This document shows, piece after piece, positions 1 to 5,654 of a stretch of 15,601 nt of DNA. How positions within the stretch are numbered: the stretch's first letter is position 1; the number at the start of each line of letters is the position of its first letter. This DNA comes from JAEUKA01 sp035340095 (GTDB taxonomy: Bacteria > Myxococcota_A > Polyangia > Palsa-1104 > JAEUJZ01): positions 1 through 15,601 of the forward strand of contig DAORGN010000118.1 of assembly GCA_035340095.1 (NCBI GenBank), given 5' to 3'. A program made the translations under genes and the position numbers. The notes below the pieces were generated by a model. It saw nothing but the letters and a program-made list of their open reading frames with translations. It had not been told where the DNA came from and made no database searches.

Positions 1-584
1 CGCAACCGAACGTCTCAGCCGGATCGGTCAGTCAGTTTCTTTCGACCGGTGACATAAACGGTGATGGCAACGTCGACTTCGTGAGCAACGACTTTAGCTC
101 GGGTGCGATAAACCTCCGCTTTGGAAATGGAACCGGCGGATTCTCTCCGGCCCAGACCATCGCAACGGGACTCCAGGCAACTGCCGCACGATTTGCCGAT
201 GTGAACCAAGACGGCGCGCTGGACATCGTCCACCTGCTTTACGGAACCAGCAAAGGACTCGTGTTCCTGGGCAACGGAACGGGTAGCTATGCGAATCCGA
301 CGCAGTTTACTGCTGCGAACAATCCCTACAACGTCGTTGTAAATGACCTGAATCGCGATGGCGTTCCTGATCTGGTGGTTTCAAACGACGGCAGCAGCAA
401 CATGACAGTGCTGCTGGGAGACGGAAAAGGCGGCTTCGCAAGCAACGCCACGCTCGCGACCGGCGCAAACCCCTACTTCTTGTTGACCGCAGACCTCAAC
501 AAAGACGGAAACATGGACATCGTCTCCTCGGACCGCGGCAGCAGCGTGCTGTCTGTCTATTTGGCTGTCGATCAGTGCAAGTAG
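1..584 (+). CDS. FG-GAP/VCBS repeat protein, C-terminal part (5' end outside window)
   Basis: The reading frame is open from the left edge (codons in phase with base 3) and stops at TAG 582-584, so only the last ~193 residues are present. It holds four Ca-binding-type loops of the form DxNxDGxxD: DINGDGNVD (base 51), DVNQDGALD (198), DLNRDGVPD (345) and DLNKDGNMD (492). They are spaced exactly 147 bp (49 residues) apart, and the first three are followed by a G-N/D-G-x-G-x-F/Y turn. This is the blade signature of FG-GAP/VCBS beta-propeller proteins, usually secreted or surface-exposed and involved in adhesion or ligand binding. The last blade ends in a short tail, SVYLAVDQCK, instead of the usual turn. 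A GTG at 81 is internal, not a start. Family is confident; ligand and role are unknown. The final 36 bp belong to a 41-bp repeat found again at 2111-2151. Confidence 0.9.
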   Translation, partial: QPNVSAGSVSQFLSTGDINGDGNVDFVSNDFSSGAINLRFGNGTGGFSPAQTIATGLQATAARFADVNQDGALDIVHLLYGTSKGLVFLGNGTGSYANPTQFTAANNPYNVVVNDLNRDGVPDLVVSNDGSSNMTVLLGDGKGGFASNATLATGANPYFLLTADLNKDGNMDIVSSDRGSSVLSVYLAVDQCK

Positions 585-589
585 GCCGC
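549..589 (+). repeat. 41-bp perfect direct repeat, copy 1
   Basis: These 41 bases are identical to 2111-2151. Copy 1 covers the last 11 codons and the stop codon of the FG-GAP gene plus 5 bp beyond. The flanking bases differ on both sides (G548 versus C2110; C590 versus G2152), so the repeat limits are exact. The two copies bracket the adenylate cyclase gene. Confidence 0.95.
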
Positions 590-631
590 CGCCACTCTCC
601 AAAAAACTGAACGCATCGATATGGGCAGCGC

Positions 632-668
632 TTCCGCAGCAGAAAGTTCGGCGATAGGTTCTGCGGAA
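632..668. terminator. Candidate hairpin in convergent gap, possible terminator of the cyclase gene
   Basis: A perfect 8-bp inverted repeat (TTCCGCAG at 632-639, CTGCGGAA at 661-668) with a 21-nt loop lies between the convergent FG-GAP and cyclase genes, 15 bp past the cyclase stop codon. On the cyclase strand a run of six T (601-606) follows, but about 25 nt after the stem, so this is not a classical intrinsic terminator. The position is suggestive, the structure is weak. Confidence 0.3.
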
Positions 669-683
669 ACCAGTTGTGCAGGT

Positions 684-1955
684 CTATCCGTCCGCCATCC
701 CATCAGCGCGACCCAGCAGCCAATGGGTGCGCACTGGACCTTTGCCTTTTAACTCGATGACTCCGCGAGTCTCAAAGAGATATCGCTCACCGAGTGCGGC
801 GCGCGTCTCATCGCTGATCTGGATTGCACCTGGCTTGCCATGGGACTCTAGACGGCTCGCGGTGTTCACGGTGTCCCCCCAAAGATCGTAGCTGTACTTC
901 TTCTTGCCGATGACTCCGGCAACCACCGGGCCGGTGTGTATTCCGATCCGCATCGCGAGCCCACCGTAATCGTGAATGTCCGCAATGACACGCCGCATCT
1001 CAAGTGCCATTTCAGCGACTGCGCAGGCATGGTCCTTGTTCGCAGCGGGCAGCCCACCGGCCACCATATAGGCATCACCGATCGTCTTGATCTTCTCCAG
1101 GCCGTGCCGATCCGCGATTTCATCGAACGCCGAAAACACACGGTTTAGGAGTGCCAGTACATCAGCCGGTGACAGTCGAGCAGACAGCGAAGTGAAGCCC
1201 GCGAGATCCGCGAACAGCACGGTCACTTGATCAAACGCATCGGCGATCGCGCCCGGTTCGCTTTTGAGCCGCTGCGCGATCGAGGACGGCAGGATGTTGA
1301 GCAGCAGCGTATCGGACTTGTGCCGGGCGTCATCTAGTAGCTGGTTGCGGAAGAAATCCCGTTTCCGCGAACGTTCATCGAGGTAGCTTATGCGCATGGC
1401 CAAAAGCTGCACGGCAAAACACCACAGTGCCGCGCTGATGACGAAGGGCTGTGGTAGAGGTGTCTTGAGCGCGATGACCCCAATATAGATTCCGAACAGA
1501 GCCACAGAGATCGCTGATGCCGTTAGGAATCGAAGTCCCATCATGGCGTGAACACCGACGCAGTAGATGGTCAGAACAAACAACGAATAATCATCGAAAC
1601 GCCCCGGCAGGTACGACTGTGCAATCGGAATGCTGAGCCCGATCAGAAAGTCGACGAAAGGCCCGATGCGAAAGGCAAATGATCGCGTTGCAGTCGGAAT
1701 GCAGAGCAGCATTGCGCCAACGAGCAGAGGCAGCGCCGTGACGAACACGATGTTCCGCAGCGTCGCGCCACCATGCGCAGGCATAATGAAACTCCACAGT
1801 ACGATGAGCAGCCACATCGTGATGGCCAGCCCGTAGGAAATGAGCGTTTGCCCAACCGAGCGCCGCTTCTCACGCTCATCGAGATACCTCCGCTCGATGC
1901 GTGCATCCAGAAAGGAAAGCGTGTAGGGCGAAACAGGAGTCGAAACCATCGCCAT
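684..1955 (-). CDS. Membrane-anchored class III adenylate cyclase
   Basis: Predicted 423-residue enzyme making cAMP from ATP. The N-terminal half has about six hydrophobic segments (residues ~37-57, 68-86, 95-113, 123-143, 144-163, 170-188), then a charged linker and LLNILPSSIAQRL, which resembles the transducer helix found before many cyclase domains. The catalytic domain starts at FADLAGFT. Metal ligands are D250 and D294 (IGDAYM), adenine selectors K290 (KIKT) and D357 (YDLWGDT), and transition-state residues N364 and R368 (VNTASRLES). All are present on one chain, so a homodimer should have two full sites, and K/D at the selector positions argue for adenylate rather than guanylate cyclase. 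I chose ATG 1955; MAM gives a natural start, although no clear Shine-Dalgarno precedes it. The frame is open to 2204 but that extension is low-complexity and crosses the 41-bp repeat. The gene opposes both neighbours and sits between the two repeat copies. Confidence 0.9.
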   Translation of the reverse strand: MAMVSTPVSPYTLSFLDARIERRYLDEREKRRSVGQTLISYGLAITMWLLIVLWSFIMPAHGGATLRNIVFVTALPLLVGAMLLCIPTATRSFAFRIGPFVDFLIGLSIPIAQSYLPGRFDDYSLFVLTIYCVGVHAMMGLRFLTASAISVALFGIYIGVIALKTPLPQPFVISAALWCFAVQLLAMRISYLDERSRKRDFFRNQLLDDARHKSDTLLLNILPSSIAQRLKSEPGAIADAFDQVTVLFADLAGFTSLSARLSPADVLALLNRVFSAFDEIADRHGLEKIKTIGDAYMVAGGLPAANKDHACAVAEMALEMRRVIADIHDYGGLAMRIGIHTGPVVAGVIGKKKYSYDLWGDTVNTASRLESHGKPGAIQISDETRAALGERYLFETRGVIELKGKGPVRTHWLLGRADGMADG

Positions 1956-2057
1956 GACGCATTTTATCAGGTCGGTTCGTCTGGCGTGCCGTTGCATCTG
2001 TGGGACCGTTACCCGGAGATGGCTCCGTTTCGTAAAGACATGATTTCCGGACTTTCT

Positions 2058-2091
2058 CGCCAGCGTCTTACTGGTCTCGATCCGGCTGGCG
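2058..2091. other. Inverted repeat in cyclase/yihY intergenic region
   Basis: CGCCAGC (2058-2064) pairs with GCTGGCG (2085-2091) across a 20-nt loop. It lies 20 bp before repeat copy 2, in the 203-bp divergent gap that must hold promoters for the cyclase and probably for the yihY-like gene. It could be an operator, part of a 5' leader or chance. I see no convincing -35/-10 pair in the rest of this gap (1956-2158). Confidence 0.25.
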
Positions 2092-2110
2092 CAGCGGCTG
2101 GGTTGCTCCC

Positions 2111-2151
2111 CTGTCTGTCTATTTGGCTGTCGATCAGTGCAAGTAGGCCGC
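2111..2151 (+). repeat. 41-bp perfect direct repeat, copy 2
   Basis: Identical to 549-589. This copy is outside any gene, ends 7 bp before the GTG start at 2159, and still carries the FG-GAP C-terminal codons and TAG (2144-2146). The sequence before it shows no FG-GAP-like coding in that frame, so only the 41 bp are duplicated, not a larger part of the gene. Confidence 0.95.
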
Positions 2152-2158
2152 GTTTCGT

Positions 2159-3403
2159 GTGAAGATAGGTTTCGTGCCCGCGAGTCAGCCTGAGATCCTG
2201 TCAAAGCTTCCGCCGCTCGGTCCGCGCGTCCGCCGAATCATCATCCATGCCTGGGACGGATTTTGGGACGATCGCTGCTCACTGGCCGCATCGTCTCTGT
2301 CGTATCAGACTGCGCTCGCGCTGGTTCCTCTTTTGGCCATCGCACTCGCCCTGCTGAAATACGGAGGCCAGCTCGAAGACGGCTCGCGACTGCTATCCGT
2401 CGTCGTGCATCAGGTGTTTCCGTCTTCCCAGGAAGCCCAAGCCGAAGTCGTCAATCGACTGTCCACGTTTTCCGGCAACTTCACCGCGGGAGGACTCGGC
2501 AGCTTTGGCATCGTCGCGGCGCTGGCGGTTGGTTTCTTTCTGTTCCTCTCTGTGGAATCGATCTGGAATCACATCTGGGAATCACATCGCGAGCGCACGT
2601 ATGTCGAACGATTCCTTTTGTTTTACACCGGCATCACGCTGATTCCGTTTGTCGTCACGCTGTCGTTTGTGCAGACAGAAAAACTGTGGGGCAGCTTTGC
2701 GGTGGTTCTGCCCTATCTGTCGCCGCTGCTGACGACGGTAATGTTGACGCTGGCGAACCGACTGATTCCGACGCTGCGGGTGCGCTGGCGTGCAGCGCTC
2801 GCTGGAGGCGCAACCGCAGCGGTGCTGCTCGAAATCAGCAAGTTCGCACTGGGCCGTTATCTGACCTGGGTTGCGACAAGCTACAAGTCGATTTACGGCG
2901 CGCTCGGTGTCCTGCCGCTGTTCCTTTTGTCGATTTATCTGTGGTGGCTGATCGTGCTGTGGGGCGTCGAGGTTGCACGTTCCGTACAGCGGCTGCCGTG
3001 GCAACTGCGAATTCACGATGACGCGAACCCGCATGACGCGCAGCTCACCATCAATGGACCGCTCGCAGTGCGGCTGCTCACCGACGTAGCGCGACACTTC
3101 AAAAACGGACAAAAGAGCCTGCCCGTGGATGAAATCACACAGCGACACGGACTGCCGGAAAGCATTGTCCGCAAAATCCTAAACCGGCTCGCCAAGACGG
3201 GATTTGTCGTCGAGCACGAAGACGGTTATCTGCTCGCGCGGCCCCCGGACGGAATCCGTGTCGAAGAAGTGCTGCGGCTGTTCCAACCGACCCAGTATCT
3301 GCATGCCGATGTGGAACCCGATCAGCTCGATCAAGTGCTCGCCAAGCTCGAAAAGCAGCAGCAGCAAGTCCTGGCCGACACCACGCTGGCCACCCTGATT
3401 TAA
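2159..3403 (+). CDS. YihY/BrkB (UPF0761) family inner-membrane protein with C-terminal winged-helix-like extension
   Basis: Predicted 414 residues. The family hallmark of early AASSLSYQTALALVPLLA (residues 43-60) and late YKSIYGALGVLPLFLLSIYLWW (242-263) is clear, with about six membrane segments between residues ~45 and 275. Family members were once called RNase BN; that activity belongs to another protein, and their function is still uncertain (envelope or transport). Residues ~290-370 are soluble. VDEITQRHGLPESIVRKILNRL looks like a helix-turn-helix followed by a wing (TGFVVEHEDGYLLAR), an extension seen in many proteobacterial relatives. The extreme C-terminus is Q/K-rich and probably coiled. 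Start is uncertain: GTG 2159 lacks a Shine-Dalgarno, while in-frame GTG 2174 has AGATAGG 4 nt upstream. No in-frame ATG occurs nearby. The stop shares TTAA with the convergent gene at 3400. Confidence 0.9.
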   Translation: MKIGFVPASQPEILSKLPPLGPRVRRIIIHAWDGFWDDRCSLAASSLSYQTALALVPLLAIALALLKYGGQLEDGSRLLSVVVHQVFPSSQEAQAEVVNRLSTFSGNFTAGGLGSFGIVAALAVGFFLFLSVESIWNHIWESHRERTYVERFLLFYTGITLIPFVVTLSFVQTEKLWGSFAVVLPYLSPLLTTVMLTLANRLIPTLRVRWRAALAGGATAAVLLEISKFALGRYLTWVATSYKSIYGALGVLPLFLLSIYLWWLIVLWGVEVARSVQRLPWQLRIHDDANPHDAQLTINGPLAVRLLTDVARHFKNGQKSLPVDEITQRHGLPESIVRKILNRLAKTGFVVEHEDGYLLARPPDGIRVEEVLRLFQPTQYLHADVEPDQLDQVLAKLEKQQQQVLADTTLATLI

Positions 3404-3762
3404 GGGGCCGGAGGCGGCTGGGCCCCGTCGCGGTATTCCAGCCTCGAGTCCACTTCGCCGCTTTCACGGAAGAACGTCCACACCCCGTCACGCCGTCCTT
3501 CGCGATACATTCCCGCCGATTTTTTCATTCCGTTTTCCCACCAGTCGACGTACTCGCCGTGACGGGTTCCATCGGGACGCTGACACCACGCCGCGGTGTA
3601 CGTTTGAAACGACGTGCCACGCGAAAGCTCGGTGCCTTTGCCGCAGCTCACAGCGCGCGTCGAATCGGTGATTTTGGCAGGTTCCGACAGAGGCGGACCT
3701 GGATGAGCGCAGCCAAACCCAAGCGAACAAACAAGTGAAAGACACACAGCGCGCAAGTACAT
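3400..3762 (-). CDS. Small MORN-like repeat lipoprotein
   Basis: Predicted 120 residues from ATG 3762. The N-terminus MYLRAVCLSLVCSLGFGCAH is a short lipoprotein-like signal with C19 as candidate lipid-bearing cysteine; the residues before it (GFG) deviate from the consensus lipobox. The C-terminal half has the pattern DGTRHGEYVDWWENGMKKS, AGMYREGRRDGVWTFFRESG and EYRDG: G-x-Y/W-x-x-(F/W)-x-x-x-G units typical of MORN/YwqK-type repeats, a fold of unknown ligand in bacteria. Two further cysteines (in VSCGKG and AWCQRP) could form a disulfide outside the cytoplasm. The frame stays open to 3840, but the extension before M27 is arginine-rich with no signal character. The gene is convergent with yihY (4-nt overlap) and divergent from the gene at 3875. 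Confidence 0.7.
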   Translation of the reverse strand: MYLRAVCLSLVCSLGFGCAHPGPPLSEPAKITDSTRAVSCGKGTELSRGTSFQTYTAAWCQRPDGTRHGEYVDWWENGMKKSAGMYREGRRDGVWTFFRESGEVDSRLEYRDGAQPPPAP

Positions 3763-3863
3763 AGCAAGGAGCCTAGCACAGCCCCAACGTCGACCAAGTG
3801 ATCGCATCTGGTCGGACTTGCGGACCGTGCCTCCGTCCACGCATGATCGTCTGCATCAGCGCT

Positions 3864-3869
3864 GAGGAG
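3864..3869 (+). promoter_or_regulatory. Shine-Dalgarno GAGGAG for the gene at 3875
   Basis: GAGGAG lies 5 nt before ATG 3875, fixing that start over alternatives further upstream. The 112-bp gap 3763-3874 separates divergent genes and must hold both promoters; I see no confident -35/-10 pair. Confidence 0.75.
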
Positions 3870-3874
3870 CGAAG

Positions 3875-4420
3875 ATGCGGGGTCGACTGCTGCTTGTGTT
3901 GTGCCTGCTTTTGCTGTGCGCGATGCCTTCACTTGGCTGGGCTTTCGATCCTGCCTTTGCGGTGCCAGTCTTGCGGCCCAGCGCTGGTGCGTCGTGGATC
4001 GTGAGCGGCGAAAGAGAAGACGGCTTTGCGCTGCATGTTCCCGTCGGAGCACTCGTTGGTTGGGCGCCAAATGGACTGGCTCGGCTGTTCGATCGGACGC
4101 CGTTTTTGCTGCCCGAACTTGGCTACGAGCTGCGCGTGACCAAAAACCATCGCAGCGACGCTTTTTCGGCTGGACTTGGCGTCGGCTACGGCGTGCTCAC
4201 ACTCGCGATTGTTTCGTACACACCGCGTTTCACTGTGGGGTCAAGCGACGGACAGACCGCGCTCGGTTTTCGGCACAGCGTTGCAGGGCACTTCCTGCTG
4301 TCGGTGATTTATCTCGAACTGTCCCACGAAGTGCTACGGGCGGGATCCATCACCAGCCACGACATTCAACTGTCCGCCGGGCTTAACGTGGGAACGCTGC
4401 TGATTCCGCTGTTTTTCTGA
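3875..4420 (+). CDS. Predicted secreted outer-membrane protein, function unknown
   Basis: 181 residues from an ATG with a strong Shine-Dalgarno. Residues 1-23 are a textbook signal peptide (MRGRLLLVLCLLLLCAMPSLGWA) with probable cleavage after GWA. The mature part alternates polar and hydrophobic residues in short glycine-rich strands, as in AFSAGLGVGYGVLTLAIVSY and FLLSVIYLELSHEV. It ends on an aromatic residue (LLIPLFF), which is typical of outer-membrane beta-barrels. At about 158 mature residues it would suit a small 8-stranded barrel. No specific family is recognised. Two same-strand envelope genes follow, the first after a 129-bp gap, and the third (4963) looks like a second barrel of similar style. 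Secretion is fairly sure; the barrel assignment is inferred from pattern only. Confidence 0.7.
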   Translation: MRGRLLLVLCLLLLCAMPSLGWAFDPAFAVPVLRPSAGASWIVSGEREDGFALHVPVGALVGWAPNGLARLFDRTPFLLPELGYELRVTKNHRSDAFSAGLGVGYGVLTLAIVSYTPRFTVGSSDGQTALGFRHSVAGHFLLSVIYLELSHEVLRAGSITSHDIQLSAGLNVGTLLIPLFF

Positions 4421-4429
4421 CGAGACAGC

Positions 4430-4458
4430 GGACGTTGCCAGCAGGCTGTGTAACGTCC
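4430..4458 (+). terminator. Candidate hairpin after the gene at 3875
   Basis: GGACGTT (4430-4436) and AACGTCC (4452-4458) form a 7-bp perfect stem, and the 15-nt loop contains a nested GCC/GGC pairing. It begins 9 bp after the stop codon of the 3875 gene. No T-run follows, so it may be an mRNA 3'-end structure rather than an intrinsic terminator. The rest of the gap to 4550 shows nothing clear. Confidence 0.3.
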
Positions 4459-4549
4459 CCAGCAGCGACTCTTTGCGTGCTCAGCGGGACCCAAAAACGA
4501 CAACGATCCGACCTGTTGCTGATCCGCCGAAACCTGCTACAGATTGCGC

Positions 4550-4972
4550 ATGTCGGATTCCTCTTATGCTGACGCGCTGAAAAAACGCCTGTGGCGGCGC
4601 TTGATCGTCGCGACGATGGCGGCGGCTGCACTGTTTGCCCATTCGTGCAGCGACATCACCACCAGCACACTTTTGTGTGAGGACGCCGCGTCACGCATCT
4701 TCGAGTGCTGCAGTGCCCACCCGGCGGTAAGCTGCCACGAAAATGGCTGCGCTGACCAGCGACCGAACTTCTCCCAAGCTACCGCCAAGTGTATTCGCTC
4801 CTCGTCTTGCGACGCACTGCGTCAAGCCGGAATCTGCGATGTCACCGACTGGCACATGCCAAGCTACGCAAGCTGCATCGACGGCCAAGCGATCTGCCAA
4901 AACGACGGTGGCGTCTGCCCCGCATCGGTTGCGCCAGCCTGTGCCGCACTCGGGAGGCTGACATGTTCCTAA
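4550..4972 (+). CDS. Small cysteine-rich predicted lipoprotein
   Basis: 140 residues from ATG 4550; a TTG two codons upstream is possible but less likely. After a charged N-terminus (KKRLWRR) comes the hydrophobic stretch LIVATMAAAALFAHSC, a lipoprotein-type signal with C33 as candidate lipid site and an imperfect lipobox. The mature part has 13 further cysteines (motifs FECC, ENGC, SSSC, GIC, AIC, GVC), suggesting several disulfides in the periplasm or on the surface. Small multi-cysteine lipoproteins of this kind are common in Myxococcota; I cannot name a family. The last 10 nt overlap the start of the next gene, so translation is probably coupled. No clear Shine-Dalgarno precedes 4550. Confidence 0.7.
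   Translation: MSDSSYADALKKRLWRRLIVATMAAAALFAHSCSDITTSTLLCEDAASRIFECCSAHPAVSCHENGCADQRPNFSQATAKCIRSSSCDALRQAGICDVTDWHMPSYASCIDGQAICQNDGGVCPASVAPACAALGRLTCS
4952..4957 (+). promoter_or_regulatory. Shine-Dalgarno GGGAGG deciding the start at 4963
   Basis: GGGAGG sits 5 nt before ATG 4963, inside the end of the preceding gene. It selects 4963 over the longer open frame that runs back to 4789, and the codons after 4963 give a clean signal peptide. Confidence 0.8.
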
Positions 4973-5628
4973 AATCCATCCTGGTCGCCGCCTTGCTGTG
5001 TGGCGCGACGCCATCGGCGCTTGCGCAAATCACGCCCGATGCCCCACAGGCGCCGCAGCTCGGCCAGCCACTGACCGAAGCACCGCCGTCGCTGCCACCG
5101 CCCGCTGTCGTCAGTTCAGAGCCAGGGCAAGCGCGCTTTCACAAACCGGCATTTACCATGGCGGTCGTCGGAGGCGCGTCGTTTCAGTACATCATCGAAA
5201 CGCCGTTTTTGAGCGGCGGTGCCGAACTGCGCTTGGGATTCATGACCCGCAAAGTCGAATTCACGACGCGGCTGCGCATGCTGGCTGGGTCGACTCTCGC
5301 GGGACTTGTGCTGTTGGCACCGTCGATAAGCGCTGGGGTGATGGTGCCGATCAGTCAGCGCGTTCGCATCGGCGCCGAAGTGACGCTGCCGCCGTTTGTG
5401 CGCGGAATGCTGATTCGTTACGTCACCCAAAGCGACATGGGCCGCGCAGCTCTCGTCGGTGCTGGTTTTGAAACCAGCGTCGACATCGTGCAATGGAAAG
5501 ACAACCGCGCGCTGTTTTGGGTCGGCACACTTGGCGTCGACGTCACGGCGGTGCGAGTGAACGGCGACAGCGGCCAAACCGCCAGTGTCGGTCCGAATCT
5601 CTTTACGGGCATCGGCTATCGCATCTAA
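4963..5628 (+). CDS. Predicted outer-membrane beta-barrel protein, function unknown
   Basis: 221 residues. Signal peptide MFLKSILVAALLCGATPSALA with probable cleavage after ALA is followed by a proline-rich linker (residues ~25-55: TPDAPQAPQLGQPL, PPSLPPPAVV), then a barrel-like region with alternating strands such as GGAELRLGFMTRKVEFTTRLRM, VRIGAEVTLPPFV, AALVGAGFETSVDIVQW and TASVGPNLFTGIGYRI. Aromatic residues occur near strand ends. Its start overlaps the cysteine-rich lipoprotein gene by 10 nt, so the two are probably made together and may form an envelope complex. The proline-rich segment could cross the periplasm or contact peptidoglycan. No known family is recognised; the secreted nature is well supported and the barrel is an inference. 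Confidence 0.75.
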   Translation: MFLKSILVAALLCGATPSALAQITPDAPQAPQLGQPLTEAPPSLPPPAVVSSEPGQARFHKPAFTMAVVGGASFQYIIETPFLSGGAELRLGFMTRKVEFTTRLRMLAGSTLAGLVLLAPSISAGVMVPISQRVRIGAEVTLPPFVRGMLIRYVTQSDMGRAALVGAGFETSVDIVQWKDNRALFWVGTLGVDVTAVRVNGDSGQTASVGPNLFTGIGYRI

Positions 5629-5654
5629 GCTTTCGCCTTCTTTTTTAGGCCGCT

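Noticed and set aside
549..2151. Classical insertion sequence or transposon carrying the cyclase
   Set aside because: No transposase, no matching terminal inverted repeats, and a 41-bp duplication is too long for a target-site duplication.
1956..2204. In-frame N-terminal extension of the cyclase to 2204
   Set aside because: It would overlap the yihY-like start, read through the 41-bp repeat, and is Arg/Ser/Thr-rich without membrane or domain character. ATG 1955 gives a normal start.
4789..4962. Upstream extension of the barrel gene at 4963
   Set aside because: The extension lies inside the cysteine-rich lipoprotein gene in another frame; a strong Shine-Dalgarno and signal peptide mark 4963 as the start.
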